From: Ginsengibacter hankyongi
Lineage (GTDB): Bacteria; Bacteroidota; Bacteroidia; Chitinophagales; Chitinophagaceae
Direction: 5' to 3'
Assembly (NCBI RefSeq): GCF_008710285.1
Contig: NZ_VYQF01000001.1
Location: 930,001-994,000 of the forward strand
Length of the DNA stretch: 64,000 nt
Shown piece by piece: positions 34,901-43,767 of the stretch. The notes beneath the pieces were generated by a model, which was given only the letters and a program-made list of their open reading frames with translations, was not told where the DNA came from and searched no databases. Every line of letters starts with the position of its first letter. The stretch's first letter is position 1. The position numbers and the translations under genes were made by a program.

Positions 34901-37069
34901 CTATTCATCCCGGAACAGTTGTATGGTTTTGGTTGAATCGGCAATTGTTGCGTCGATTTTATTATTTTCAAGAGAAATAAAGATGTCAGCCGGCTTACTA
35001 AGATGCATTATTTGCACACCATTTCTTTTAAGCGACAAGAAGCACGTGGCGGCAAGTTTTTGCAGGTTTCCTTTGTTATCAACTTTAATAGCAGCCAGGC
35101 CTTTGTAGTTGCCGCTAAATGTATAACCGTTATACGCAAACGAAAAATTAACAGCGCTGTCTTTCTGCAAAGATTCGATGCTGGTAAAAGTATAAGCTCC
35201 ATCGCCATTTGGCACACCATTAACCAGGTCATTTCTCGGGACACCTAATTTTTCTACATTCTCCAAAGAGAAAGAAGTAGCCACAGCTTTGCTCTCAATA
35301 TTTGCCCATGGATTGGTGATATCATTTCCATAATAACCGTTAGTAGCGTTTCCTTCAATTAACAATTGCCCACCTCTGTTTACATATTGCTGAAAGAATT
35401 TTATGGTACTTTCTTTTGAATATTGCGGGTCAAGAAAAATCACCGCGTCAAATGTATATCCATTAAGAACGGGCTTGCCATCCGCATTTAACTTCAAACG
35501 CCCATCTTCAATTTCATCTGTAGGAACCGCTGCATTCAAATAACCATTTTGCCATAATTGAATTGATTTTTCTTCCATACCGAGTTTGTCATTGATATCA
35601 TACAATCCCCTATCCTCTTTATTGGGATACCAATTATACATTGCCTCCATGCCATACACCACGAGTAATTTAATAGCTGGAAAAGGCGGGTTAAACCGGT
35701 TAAGCAACCGGGCACAATTTTCTACCTTGTTTATTTTCTCTAACGCTGCTGGTTTATCAATTGAAACGCCCCAGCCCTGTACATCGTTGGCAGCGTGATG
35801 ATGGGTGCGAACCCCATACCGCAAATCATATAAGGCTTTAGTCCAAATGCGTTCCAGGCTTTTATTGTAATACATGTTGTACATGGCATTCTCCTTGTTG
35901 GACATTCCTATTCCTATTTGAACCGGCGTTGATGTTTCTTCATCCGTATGCCCATAATCTCTTTTTATGTTCCACCAGCTTACACCGGTTTGCCAGACTT
36001 CATCTTCATCGAGATTGTTATGAAATGTATCATGTAAACCGATGAAGGTTTTTGGGCCATACATTTTTTTACCAAGGTCATACATAGACTTTTCTATATC
36101 TAACGTTGCGGTTCGCAAAAGACTCATATATTCATTGATGGCTTTTATACGGATGGCCGGCTTTCCTTCAGGAGCATAACGCATATCAAAAAGTACCCGG
36201 CTCAAATCCATGCCTGTGAAAGCTTTCATTCGCTTTGCCATTGCGATTGAATATAGTCTCTCTCTAAATGTATCATTCGTCTTTTTAAGAACAGGTTGCC
36301 TTGCAATTAAAAGATTCTTATATTCATCTAGGCCTATTCCATCGAAAGGGATATCTGCATACGCTTTAAAAGCATGCAATAAAACTGATTTTGCCTGTTC
36401 AGAAAAATTGCTTGCATAATTGTAATAGTGTTGAGTGAGAATGTAAGCCGTATAACCTTCTAATTTTTTTCCTGCACTTATAGAAACTTTCACTTGTGTT
36501 CTGCTGGTATCAGCTTTCGCATATTTTGTTATATCCTTAAATGTAGCAGGATCGTAAAAGCCATCACCGGTTTTTTTGAAAGCGTATATCTTAAATAAAT
36601 CACTTGTTAAAAGTTCACTCATATTTCGTGCACCCTTTGCCATTACACTATAATTTGCGTGGCCATTTTCATCCAAAACCACTTCGCCTTCCTGCATCAA
36701 ACGATCCGTGTTCTCAATACGGGTTCCAAATTCCCGTTTCCAAATCTGCAGCCCGATCTTCAAACCCTTTTTATGCGCATAAGCAACAAGGTCTTTAAAA
36801 ACCGGGTGCATGGTTTTAAAGTCGTAAAAGTTACAACCATCGCGTTCTGTAAGAAAGATCAATGTGTATTTGCTGTACCTGGCAAAGCTGTCAATCTTTC
36901 CCCGGTAAGCTGCTTTGGGCAACATGTTACTGGCAAAAAACCAATAGGCAACTTCAGGATGATTGATATTTTGGAAAGCGTTTACATAGTTTACTTTTAG
37001 TTGCTGTGCTTTGCTGGTAACATGCAAAATCAACACACAGAAAAAAAACAAAAGCAATTTATTTTTCAT
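34901..37069 (-). CDS. Unknown secreted TIM-barrel-like / GATase-like protein A (candidate new GH)
   Basis: This 722-residue protein has a signal peptide ending SKAQQ. I do not recognise a named family. The N-terminal ~400 residues show (beta/alpha)8-like strands: HPEVAYWFF, YTLIFLTERDG, GLKIGLQIW, IPFDGIGLDEYKN (D248-E249), AFTGMDLSRVLF, IGLHDTFHN and GVSWWNI. Residues ~480-600 resemble the Rossmann-like trimerisation/GATase domain of GH42-type enzymes (IKLLVVYGMEAMYNW, TFDAVIFLDPQYS, YVNRGGQLLIEG). A beta-rich C-terminus follows. The order of the barrel motifs faintly recalls GH106. It is 49-57% identical by eye in conserved blocks to the next gene, which is its tandem paralogue. An exo-acting glycosidase of an undescribed family is likely; D248/E249 are candidate catalytic residues. 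Confidence 0.65.
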   Translation of the reverse strand: MKNKLLLFFFCVLILHVTSKAQQLKVNYVNAFQNINHPEVAYWFFASNMLPKAAYRGKIDSFARYSKYTLIFLTERDGCNFYDFKTMHPVFKDLVAYAHKKGLKIGLQIWKREFGTRIENTDRLMQEGEVVLDENGHANYSVMAKGARNMSELLTSDLFKIYAFKKTGDGFYDPATFKDITKYAKADTSRTQVKVSISAGKKLEGYTAYILTQHYYNYASNFSEQAKSVLLHAFKAYADIPFDGIGLDEYKNLLIARQPVLKKTNDTFRERLYSIAMAKRMKAFTGMDLSRVLFDMRYAPEGKPAIRIKAINEYMSLLRTATLDIEKSMYDLGKKMYGPKTFIGLHDTFHNNLDEDEVWQTGVSWWNIKRDYGHTDEETSTPVQIGIGMSNKENAMYNMYYNKSLERIWTKALYDLRYGVRTHHHAANDVQGWGVSIDKPAALEKINKVENCARLLNRFNPPFPAIKLLVVYGMEAMYNWYPNKEDRGLYDINDKLGMEEKSIQLWQNGYLNAAVPTDEIEDGRLKLNADGKPVLNGYTFDAVIFLDPQYSKESTIKFFQQYVNRGGQLLIEGNATNGYYGNDITNPWANIESKAVATSFSLENVEKLGVPRNDLVNGVPNGDGAYTFTSIESLQKDSAVNFSFAYNGYTFSGNYKGLAAIKVDNKGNLQKLAATCFLSLKRNGVQIMHLSKPADIFISLENNKIDATIADSTKTIQLFRDE

Positions 37070-37127
37070 TCAAAATATTTATAAGGACTCATTTTATTAA
37101 ACTGACGATTTCAATAATTATAACAGT

Positions 37128-39290
37128 CTATAATTTATTTATCATAGGTTTTATAGTGTGCGTACTGTCTTTAATAATCATATTAATTTTTCCATTTTGC
37201 CGGCTGATAAATATATTCACCGGGTCCTTGAAACTTAATACCACTTTGCCGTTTCGGCGTAATGACGTGAAGCCATTGGCAGCAAATTTTATAACACCCA
37301 TTTTTTTAACTGTCCTTATGATTGCTAACCCCTGGTAACTGCATTCGTATAAATCACCGTCAATCTTTATCGAGAAAGATGCCATGCTTCCCGTTCTTAA
37401 AGAATTGATATCGGTGAAAACATAAGAATCATCTTCATTTTTACATCCATCGGGAAGCAGATTTTTTTGCAGACCAAGCCTGGAAAGGTTTTCTATTGAA
37501 TAACCTTTAACGGTAGCTTTATTATAAATTGACGTAAATCTTTTTGAAATTTTGTTGGCATTAAAATCACGATCAGCGCCTCCTTCTACCATCAGTTTAC
37601 CACCCTTGCTTTCATATTCTTCTAAAAACTTAAGTTCTGATTCTTTAGCGTATTGTGGATTTAGGTATACTATCGCATCAAACGTATGCCCGTTCATAAC
37701 CGGTTTGCCATTCTTATCTAACTTCAAAATATTATGAGCAATCAAATCGGAAGGGACTAATGCATTGAGGTAGCCGGCATTCCATATTTCAACAGCTTTT
37801 GCTTCAATACCCTGTTTATCATTAATGTCATAAACGCCTCTGTCTGCCGCCACAGGATACCAGTTTTCCAGTGACTCGATTCCAAAAATTACTAATAAAT
37901 GAATCTTAGGTAATAATGGATTGAACTTATTCAAAAGCCTGGAACAATTTTCCACTTTGTCGATCCCGGCCACAGCTTCCGGATCCAAAAGATCGAAACG
38001 ATTTACCCGTTTATCGTGCATGGCATGATAATGTGTTCGGACTCCATAGCGCAGATCGAATAATGCCTTTTCCTGAACCGGTGGAAATACTCTATCGTAA
38101 TACTGGTTATACATTGCATTTTTTGTGTGTGCCATAGCAACTCCCATTCGGGTGGGCAGGAAAGTCTTCTCATCCGTCTGGCCATACTTGCGGGGCAAAA
38201 TCCACCAGGAAATGCCATTTGCCCATATTTCATCATTGATTAATTTATTGTGATATGTATCATGAATACCATTGAAAATGTTATTTCCAAAAACTTTATG
38301 AGAATAATCATAGACTGCTTTTTCCACTCGTAAAGCACCTCCTCTCATAAAATCCATGTATTGATTGATCGCTTTCATTCTTACTTCAGACTTTCCTTCC
38401 GGTGCGTAGCGGCCATCAAACAGTGTTTTAATCAATGAAGTTCCGGTGGAGCTTTTAAAGGCTTTTGCCATTGCATTTGAATACCATCGGCCCCTGAAAG
38501 GCTTCGTTGTTACAGAATCGAATATTCTTTCAACAAACTTGTTTCCATATTCGTCTAATGCAACCCCATCAAAAGGTATGTCATTGTATTCATCCATTGC
38601 TTTTTTAAACCCGTTAATCTCAACGTTACCCCACATGCTGCTTTGGCTGCAATATTCCTGCGTCATAATGCATGCGGTTAATCCTTTTAATGATGCTCCT
38701 CCATTCACTTTAATTTGCACAGTTTCTTTATCCGGCAAAACAGTTTCACATTTCGCGGTGATATCTTTCAATGTAGAAGGATCATAAAAGCCATCTGAAG
38801 TTTTTCTGAAAGCATACACTTTAAATAAATCTGTTTTCAACAGACGATCAGGAAATCGTATAAATCTTGCTTTAGCTGCGAGTGAAGCTTTTCCTTCATC
38901 ATCTAACGTCACTTCATCCTCAACAATCATTCGTTGAACGCCTTCAATAGATTTATCATTATAATTCCCCCAAAGCTGGAGGCCTACTTTAAATCCGTGC
39001 TGATGTGCTACAGCAACTATTTTTTTAAACACAGGATGCATTGTTGGATATTGATAAAAATTAGCGCCATCCCTTGCGGTAAGAAATACCAAAGTGTAAG
39101 GACATTGATGAATGATAGAATCCAGTTCCTCTAAATAACGCCCGTTGTTTAACAGGTCTGGCGATATAAACCAGTAGCCAATTTCGGGATGATTTTCATC
39201 AGCAAACTTTGACGCATATTGAATGGACTGTGCCTTTAAAAACTGAAAATTAAAAACGAGCAGTAAAAATGAGATAGTAATTCTTTTCAT
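37128..39290 (-). CDS. Unknown secreted TIM-barrel-like / GATase-like protein B (paralogue of A)
   Basis: This 720-residue protein has a signal peptide of about 20 residues, ending FLKAQ. It matches protein A along its whole length: HPEIGYWFI, YTLVFLTARDGANFYQYP, GFKVGLQLW, IPFDGVALDEYGN (D246-E247), RYAPEGKSEVRMKAINQYM, GIHDTYHNKL, GISWWILPRKYGQTDE, ALFDLRYGVRTHYHA and a GATase-like segment (KIHLLVIFGIESLENWYP). The acidic DEY pair is kept in both, and other shared acids lie in GxHDTxHN and DINDKxG. The gap to protein A is 58 bp. Tandem copies with diverged termini suggest two related linkages in the same substrate. Function is unknown. Confidence 0.65.
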   Translation of the reverse strand: MKRITISFLLLVFNFQFLKAQSIQYASKFADENHPEIGYWFISPDLLNNGRYLEELDSIIHQCPYTLVFLTARDGANFYQYPTMHPVFKKIVAVAHQHGFKVGLQLWGNYNDKSIEGVQRMIVEDEVTLDDEGKASLAAKARFIRFPDRLLKTDLFKVYAFRKTSDGFYDPSTLKDITAKCETVLPDKETVQIKVNGGASLKGLTACIMTQEYCSQSSMWGNVEINGFKKAMDEYNDIPFDGVALDEYGNKFVERIFDSVTTKPFRGRWYSNAMAKAFKSSTGTSLIKTLFDGRYAPEGKSEVRMKAINQYMDFMRGGALRVEKAVYDYSHKVFGNNIFNGIHDTYHNKLINDEIWANGISWWILPRKYGQTDEKTFLPTRMGVAMAHTKNAMYNQYYDRVFPPVQEKALFDLRYGVRTHYHAMHDKRVNRFDLLDPEAVAGIDKVENCSRLLNKFNPLLPKIHLLVIFGIESLENWYPVAADRGVYDINDKQGIEAKAVEIWNAGYLNALVPSDLIAHNILKLDKNGKPVMNGHTFDAIVYLNPQYAKESELKFLEEYESKGGKLMVEGGADRDFNANKISKRFTSIYNKATVKGYSIENLSRLGLQKNLLPDGCKNEDDSYVFTDINSLRTGSMASFSIKIDGDLYECSYQGLAIIRTVKKMGVIKFAANGFTSLRRNGKVVLSFKDPVNIFISRQNGKINMIIKDSTHTIKPMINKL

Positions 39291-39342
39291 GAATTCATTT
39301 TTTGCCTGATGCTTTTATCAAACATCAAAAAATTATATATAA

Positions 39343-41727
39343 TTATTCTGACGACATCGATGGCGGAGCCGCTGCAGGATTATTTCCCCATGATTTATTG
39401 GGCTTAGGCCCCATTTGCAACACCAGTCTCCCGCCTTTAATTAGTTCACTATGATATATCCAGGGTTTATTAAATGAACGTCCATTTAATTGAGCCGATT
39501 GAATATAAACATCATTCGCCCCGTTATTTTTGGTTTCAATTATAAATTGTTTACCGCGATAATATTTTGAATTCAGATGAATAATTATCCTTTTGAAGAT
39601 CGGGCTGCTTATTTCGTAATAAGGCTTTTCGGATGTGCCCCCGTTAGTTGAAAAAATACCCATCTTTAATAAGGCCGACAAGGTTCCCATCAAGCCCTGG
39701 TCTTCATCTCCGCTATATCCTTTTTGTGGTGAAATGCCGCTGTAAACAGAATCGATAATTTGTCTTGTCCAATATTGTGTAAGCCATGGGGCGCCGGAAA
39801 AGTTGAAGAGGAAAGGAGTTTCCATACAAGGCTGATTACCGTAATTAATATAAACTCTTCTTGCCTGTTCCTGATCTTCTTTATCTTTAGAACTTCCCGA
39901 AACAAAGCCATGAGGCTGGGCTTTTTCAAAAGATTCGTTTAACTTTCTTGTGAAGTTATCAGAGCCTCCCATCAGGTCAATCAAACCCTTTACATCATGC
40001 GGAACGAACCAGGTATACTGGGCCGCATTACCTTCCACCCATCCATTTTCATAACGGAGGATATCGACTGGCTGATTCCAATTTCCATTCTTATCTTTCA
40101 ACCACACCCAGCCAATATCCTTATTGAAAATGTTTTTATAATTCTGTGCTCTTTTACTAAAAAGAAGATAATCATCTTTCTTTCCAAGAGCCTTCGCGAT
40201 CTGTGACATCGCATAATCCTGGTAAGCATATTCTAAAGTCTGAGCTCCGCCGTCCTGGTGATAACCATATCTTTCTTTTGAAAGAGGAAAAGGAACGTAA
40301 CCATCTTTAATATAATATTCAATACCGCCACCTACGCTGGTGTTAAACTCATAACCCGCTTTACTCATCATCCCCCCGGGAAAATGATCTTTCCTCATCC
40401 CTTCGTAAGCCTTCTTTATATCAAATCCGCGAATGCCCTTTAAATAAGCACTTACTATGAAGGGCGTGGTGGTAGCACCTGTCATCACATAAGTGTAATT
40501 GCCACCGGACGGACCTCTTGGAATAAGGCCTCCATCATCATACATCAACAAAAACGAATTGATAAACGATTCTGTTACTTCGGGATATACCAGATCCCAA
40601 AGGGTATTTAATGACCATTGGGCGCCCCAGAATGAATCTGAATTGTATTCATTAAACTTAGGTGTACCATTTGCATCCAAAGGAATTTGTCCAACCCGCG
40701 GTTTTGCACCCGTGTTATCAATATAAGTTCCGCTGTAATCACTTACAATTCTTCTCCCCTGCAATGCATGCCACAGGTCTGTATAAAATCTTCTTTGTTC
40801 AACAAGTGTTCCTCCTTCCACATCAATCCTGCTCAATAAGCTATTCCACTCTTTCCTTGAATCTTTAACTACCTGGGCAAAATTCCAGTGCGGTAATTCT
40901 TTAATAAGATTATTTTTTGCCTGCGCAATGCTCACGTACGAGATAGCAACTTTCATTTGCCTTACTTCATTAGCAGAAGTTGTAAAGCTAACGTAGGCGC
41001 CTGTACGCTTTCCTTCGATACTATTTTTTACGGGAATTATTTCGCCATCCTTCCAGCCGCCAAAGGTTTGAAATGGCTTATCAAACATTATCACAAAATA
41101 GACAGTTATTAGCTTAGGGCGCCTTGGGGTGGCCGACATAACGACCTGCCCTTCTAATTGCGAATTGCTTATTTCCCGGGTAACTGCACTGTCTGTGGCA
41201 GATGAACCCAAATCAGTTGTAAAGTCAAAAAGAATATGACTCTGACCGGATTTGGGAAAGGTGTACCTGTGAAAACCAACCCGGTTGGTAGAAGTGAGTT
41301 CCGCTGTTATACCATAATCTCTTAAAAATATTTTATGGTATCCGGGTTTGGCGATTTCATCTTTATGAGAATAAGATGAACCATATTTGTCGGGACCTAA
41401 TTGCCCTTTAAAAGGGCCTGTTGTAGGTAATACCGGTATACCCGAAAGCTCCCACCCATGAATATGACTAAAACATTTGATAGTATCTTCATTATAACGG
41501 TAACCCGTACCCCAGGTTCCATTCAAAACCATATCCGGGCTCAGGTTCACCATTCCAAAAGGCCTGCAGGCGGAACTAAAAAAGAAAAACCGGGAGTTTG
41601 CGGCATCCACCATTGGCTCTACAAGGTCAACCTTTTCAACCTTTGAAATACGATTGATCTGCGAATACGACAGTGAGATTTTTAGCAAAACTATTATCGT
41701 TATGATAAAAATCTTTTTAACATGCAT
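39343..41727 (-). CDS. GH92-type enzyme with Gln at the usual catalytic Glu position
   Basis: This 794-residue secreted protein has a signal peptide of about 22 residues, ending SLSYSQ. It has the GH92 architecture: FFFSSACRPFGMVNLSPDM, FSHIHGWELSG, WSLNTLWDLVYPEV, EGNAAQYTWFVPHD, then GNQP and GDEDQGLMG. The canonical acid of GH92 lies in a GNEP motif; here the residue is Q632 (YGNQPCMETPFLFNF). The other GH92 in this locus has the normal Glu. From memory, a GH92 that hydrolyses mannose-1-phospho linkages also carries Gln here because its leaving group needs no acid. A phosphodiester-linked or otherwise activated substrate is therefore possible. It is the first enzyme gene after susCD, with a strong hairpin in the 100-bp gap. 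Confidence 0.85.
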   Translation of the reverse strand: MHVKKIFIITIIVLLKISLSYSQINRISKVEKVDLVEPMVDAANSRFFFFSSACRPFGMVNLSPDMVLNGTWGTGYRYNEDTIKCFSHIHGWELSGIPVLPTTGPFKGQLGPDKYGSSYSHKDEIAKPGYHKIFLRDYGITAELTSTNRVGFHRYTFPKSGQSHILFDFTTDLGSSATDSAVTREISNSQLEGQVVMSATPRRPKLITVYFVIMFDKPFQTFGGWKDGEIIPVKNSIEGKRTGAYVSFTTSANEVRQMKVAISYVSIAQAKNNLIKELPHWNFAQVVKDSRKEWNSLLSRIDVEGGTLVEQRRFYTDLWHALQGRRIVSDYSGTYIDNTGAKPRVGQIPLDANGTPKFNEYNSDSFWGAQWSLNTLWDLVYPEVTESFINSFLLMYDDGGLIPRGPSGGNYTYVMTGATTTPFIVSAYLKGIRGFDIKKAYEGMRKDHFPGGMMSKAGYEFNTSVGGGIEYYIKDGYVPFPLSKERYGYHQDGGAQTLEYAYQDYAMSQIAKALGKKDDYLLFSKRAQNYKNIFNKDIGWVWLKDKNGNWNQPVDILRYENGWVEGNAAQYTWFVPHDVKGLIDLMGGSDNFTRKLNESFEKAQPHGFVSGSSKDKEDQEQARRVYINYGNQPCMETPFLFNFSGAPWLTQYWTRQIIDSVYSGISPQKGYSGDEDQGLMGTLSALLKMGIFSTNGGTSEKPYYEISSPIFKRIIIHLNSKYYRGKQFIIETKNNGANDVYIQSAQLNGRSFNKPWIYHSELIKGGRLVLQMGPKPNKSWGNNPAAAPPSMSSE

Positions 41728-41773
41728 GAGTTGATTTTTAAAAATTCATGAAGGCAGCAGCTTCTTTTGGAAA

Positions 41774-41812
41774 AGGATTTATACTAAACTGGTAACAAGG
41801 TGTATAAATCCT
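41774..41812 (-). terminator. Hairpin between susD and GH92
   Basis: An 11-bp perfect inverted repeat, AGGATTTATAC (41774-41784) and GTATAAATCCT (41802-41812), encloses a 17-nt loop. On the minus strand it starts 16 nt after the susD stop and is followed by TTTTCC. It could be a partial terminator or an RNA-stability element that lets susCD be expressed above the downstream enzyme genes. A complete stop would cut off the long enzyme run, so attenuation is more likely. Confidence 0.6.
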
Positions 41813-41827
41813 CTCCACTAAGAAGGG

Positions 41828-43735
41828 CTAATAACCAGGATTTTGGTCAATATGAGGATTCGAATTATCTAACATTCCCTGCGGTAATGGTCTTAGATAA
41901 TCGTGCGCATCTATCAAAGGTGTTCCGTTCAATCCGTATGCAACCCATGGATTGTATTTTTCACCACGGGAAATCAAAGTGCCTGTCCGTTTTAAGTCAT
42001 ACCATCTTTCATTGCCTTCACCCAGCAACTCTCTTGCTCTTTCATCGAGAATCATATCGATAGAAATATTTGCCGGGGTAGCCCTGTATCCAACCGTAGT
42101 AAGATCATTAACATCTGCAGGATTAGCAGCACATTGCGGATCCATCCCCGCATTAGCTCCTAATGCACGGTCGAGAACTTTATTATAATAAACATCTGCT
42201 CCGCCCAGGGCGGCTCCTGTAGCTCCTTTTACAATAGCTTCTGCAGCCATCAGGTAAACTTCTGCAGCACGGAATAACGGATCATTAAATGTCGAATATC
42301 CGTCACCGTATTGAATCCCCGGTTGAAAAAACTTCCAAAACATGGGAGCGCCCCATCCTAAATTATCTACATAGGCTGTGGAACCTTTGTAACCTAAACC
42401 AAAATATTGGTTTGGATTAACCACTGCATATTTTTTAGTACCTCCGGAAATATCTACTCCAAACTGGTCAGGACTGGTAGCAGGGTTATTCCATGGCAAT
42501 GCAATGGCTGTAGTATCATTAACATTAAATGACAGCGTAATATTTTGAGGATTAGGGTTATTGGTAGCTAATGAGACATTTCCTTTCGCAGTGGCATAAC
42601 TAACACTATTGAATGTTCCGTCATACCTGGTATCTAAGGTTGGATCGAAGAGGCGATAAGCTGCCCACGTGCAAATTTGTGATGGAAGCCAGCGGTTGTA
42701 GGTGCTGGTTCTGGCCTGTTGGGCAACTCCGCTAGGGCCATTGGAAAACATTTCATGCATGTTATTGCCAATTGTGGTGGTACCTACACTTGGATCTCCA
42801 TTATAGGCCGATGGGTTTGCATATTGAACTGCAAAAATCACTTCTTTACTTGCGTTAGCAGTGGCAACAGAGGCTGCCGAACTTGCTGTTTCAAGATTTG
42901 GATTTTTGTTATGGACAGGCCACAATTTGTTCCAGTTAGTTTCTAAAGGATATTTGCCTGAAGCGATAATCTGGTCACAAAGCTGTAATGCGCTTGTAAA
43001 ATCAGCAGGCGCTCCGCCTAAGGAATTATTGAAGTTCCATCCGCGGGTTAAATAAACCCTGGCCAATAAAAATTTTGCTGCGCCCTGGCTGGCCCTTCCT
43101 GCATCTGACGGTGATACAGGTAAAGTGCTTGCGCACTCTGTAAGGTCAGTAATAATTTGAGCATAGATATCTTTTGATGGAACTTTTGTTACTACCTGGC
43201 TTGCAGCCTTTGTTTCAGTTAATGGCATTGGAACATCGCCCCATTGCTGAACTGCCCAGAACATACATAAAGAACGTAAGAACTTTGCTTCGCAAATCCT
43301 GATATGTTTTAAGGAATCAGGTTCGTCGGGTATGCCGGGAGCCCTTTCTACAACAGCATTACACCTGTTTATCTCACGGTAAAGCATATCCCAAAGTGAC
43401 TGCAGTTCCGGAGCCGACGCATTTAACCGGATATCGTATTGATCAAAGGCACTTCCCTGCGGGCTTGGCTGGTTATAATAAATTGCTCCCAGCCCACTGG
43501 CTGCAAATACATCAGTACCTACAAACGTCAATACCCTTTGCTGGGTAATGTCTCTCAGTAATGGATAACATGATGTCACGAGGCTTTCAAACCCTGCAGC
43601 GTCAACATAATAATTGGTAGTAGTTTGACTGGACGGATTGTACTCATCCAGGAAGCTTTTTTTGCAACTCATTCCGGTTATACACAAAGACAGTATAAAA
43701 ATGGAAATGAATTTTATATTTTTAAAAATATTCAT
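41828..43735 (-). CDS. susD: SusD/RagB-type glycan-binding lipoprotein
   Basis: This 635-residue surface lipoprotein has a lipobox (SLCITGMSC) followed by KKSFLDEYNPSSQTTTNYY, the standard SusD opening. TPR-like helices include LWDMLYREINRCNAVVER, EAKFLRSLCMFWAVQQWGDVPM and AAKFLLARVYLTRGW. The C-terminal part has RAAEVYLMAAEA and ILDERARELLGEGNERWYDLKRTG, highly characteristic of the family. SusD caps the SusC transporter and binds oligosaccharides. The gene lies 32 bp downstream of susC, with which it forms one complex. Specificity cannot be read from sequence; the surrounding enzymes suggest a rhamnose- and uronate-rich glycan. Confidence 0.95.
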   Translation of the reverse strand: MNIFKNIKFISIFILSLCITGMSCKKSFLDEYNPSSQTTTNYYVDAAGFESLVTSCYPLLRDITQQRVLTFVGTDVFAASGLGAIYYNQPSPQGSAFDQYDIRLNASAPELQSLWDMLYREINRCNAVVERAPGIPDEPDSLKHIRICEAKFLRSLCMFWAVQQWGDVPMPLTETKAASQVVTKVPSKDIYAQIITDLTECASTLPVSPSDAGRASQGAAKFLLARVYLTRGWNFNNSLGGAPADFTSALQLCDQIIASGKYPLETNWNKLWPVHNKNPNLETASSAASVATANASKEVIFAVQYANPSAYNGDPSVGTTTIGNNMHEMFSNGPSGVAQQARTSTYNRWLPSQICTWAAYRLFDPTLDTRYDGTFNSVSYATAKGNVSLATNNPNPQNITLSFNVNDTTAIALPWNNPATSPDQFGVDISGGTKKYAVVNPNQYFGLGYKGSTAYVDNLGWGAPMFWKFFQPGIQYGDGYSTFNDPLFRAAEVYLMAAEAIVKGATGAALGGADVYYNKVLDRALGANAGMDPQCAANPADVNDLTTVGYRATPANISIDMILDERARELLGEGNERWYDLKRTGTLISRGEKYNPWVAYGLNGTPLIDAHDYLRPLPQGMLDNSNPHIDQNPGY

Positions 43736-43767
43736 ATAATTAATTTTAAGAGTATTACTTTAATTTT

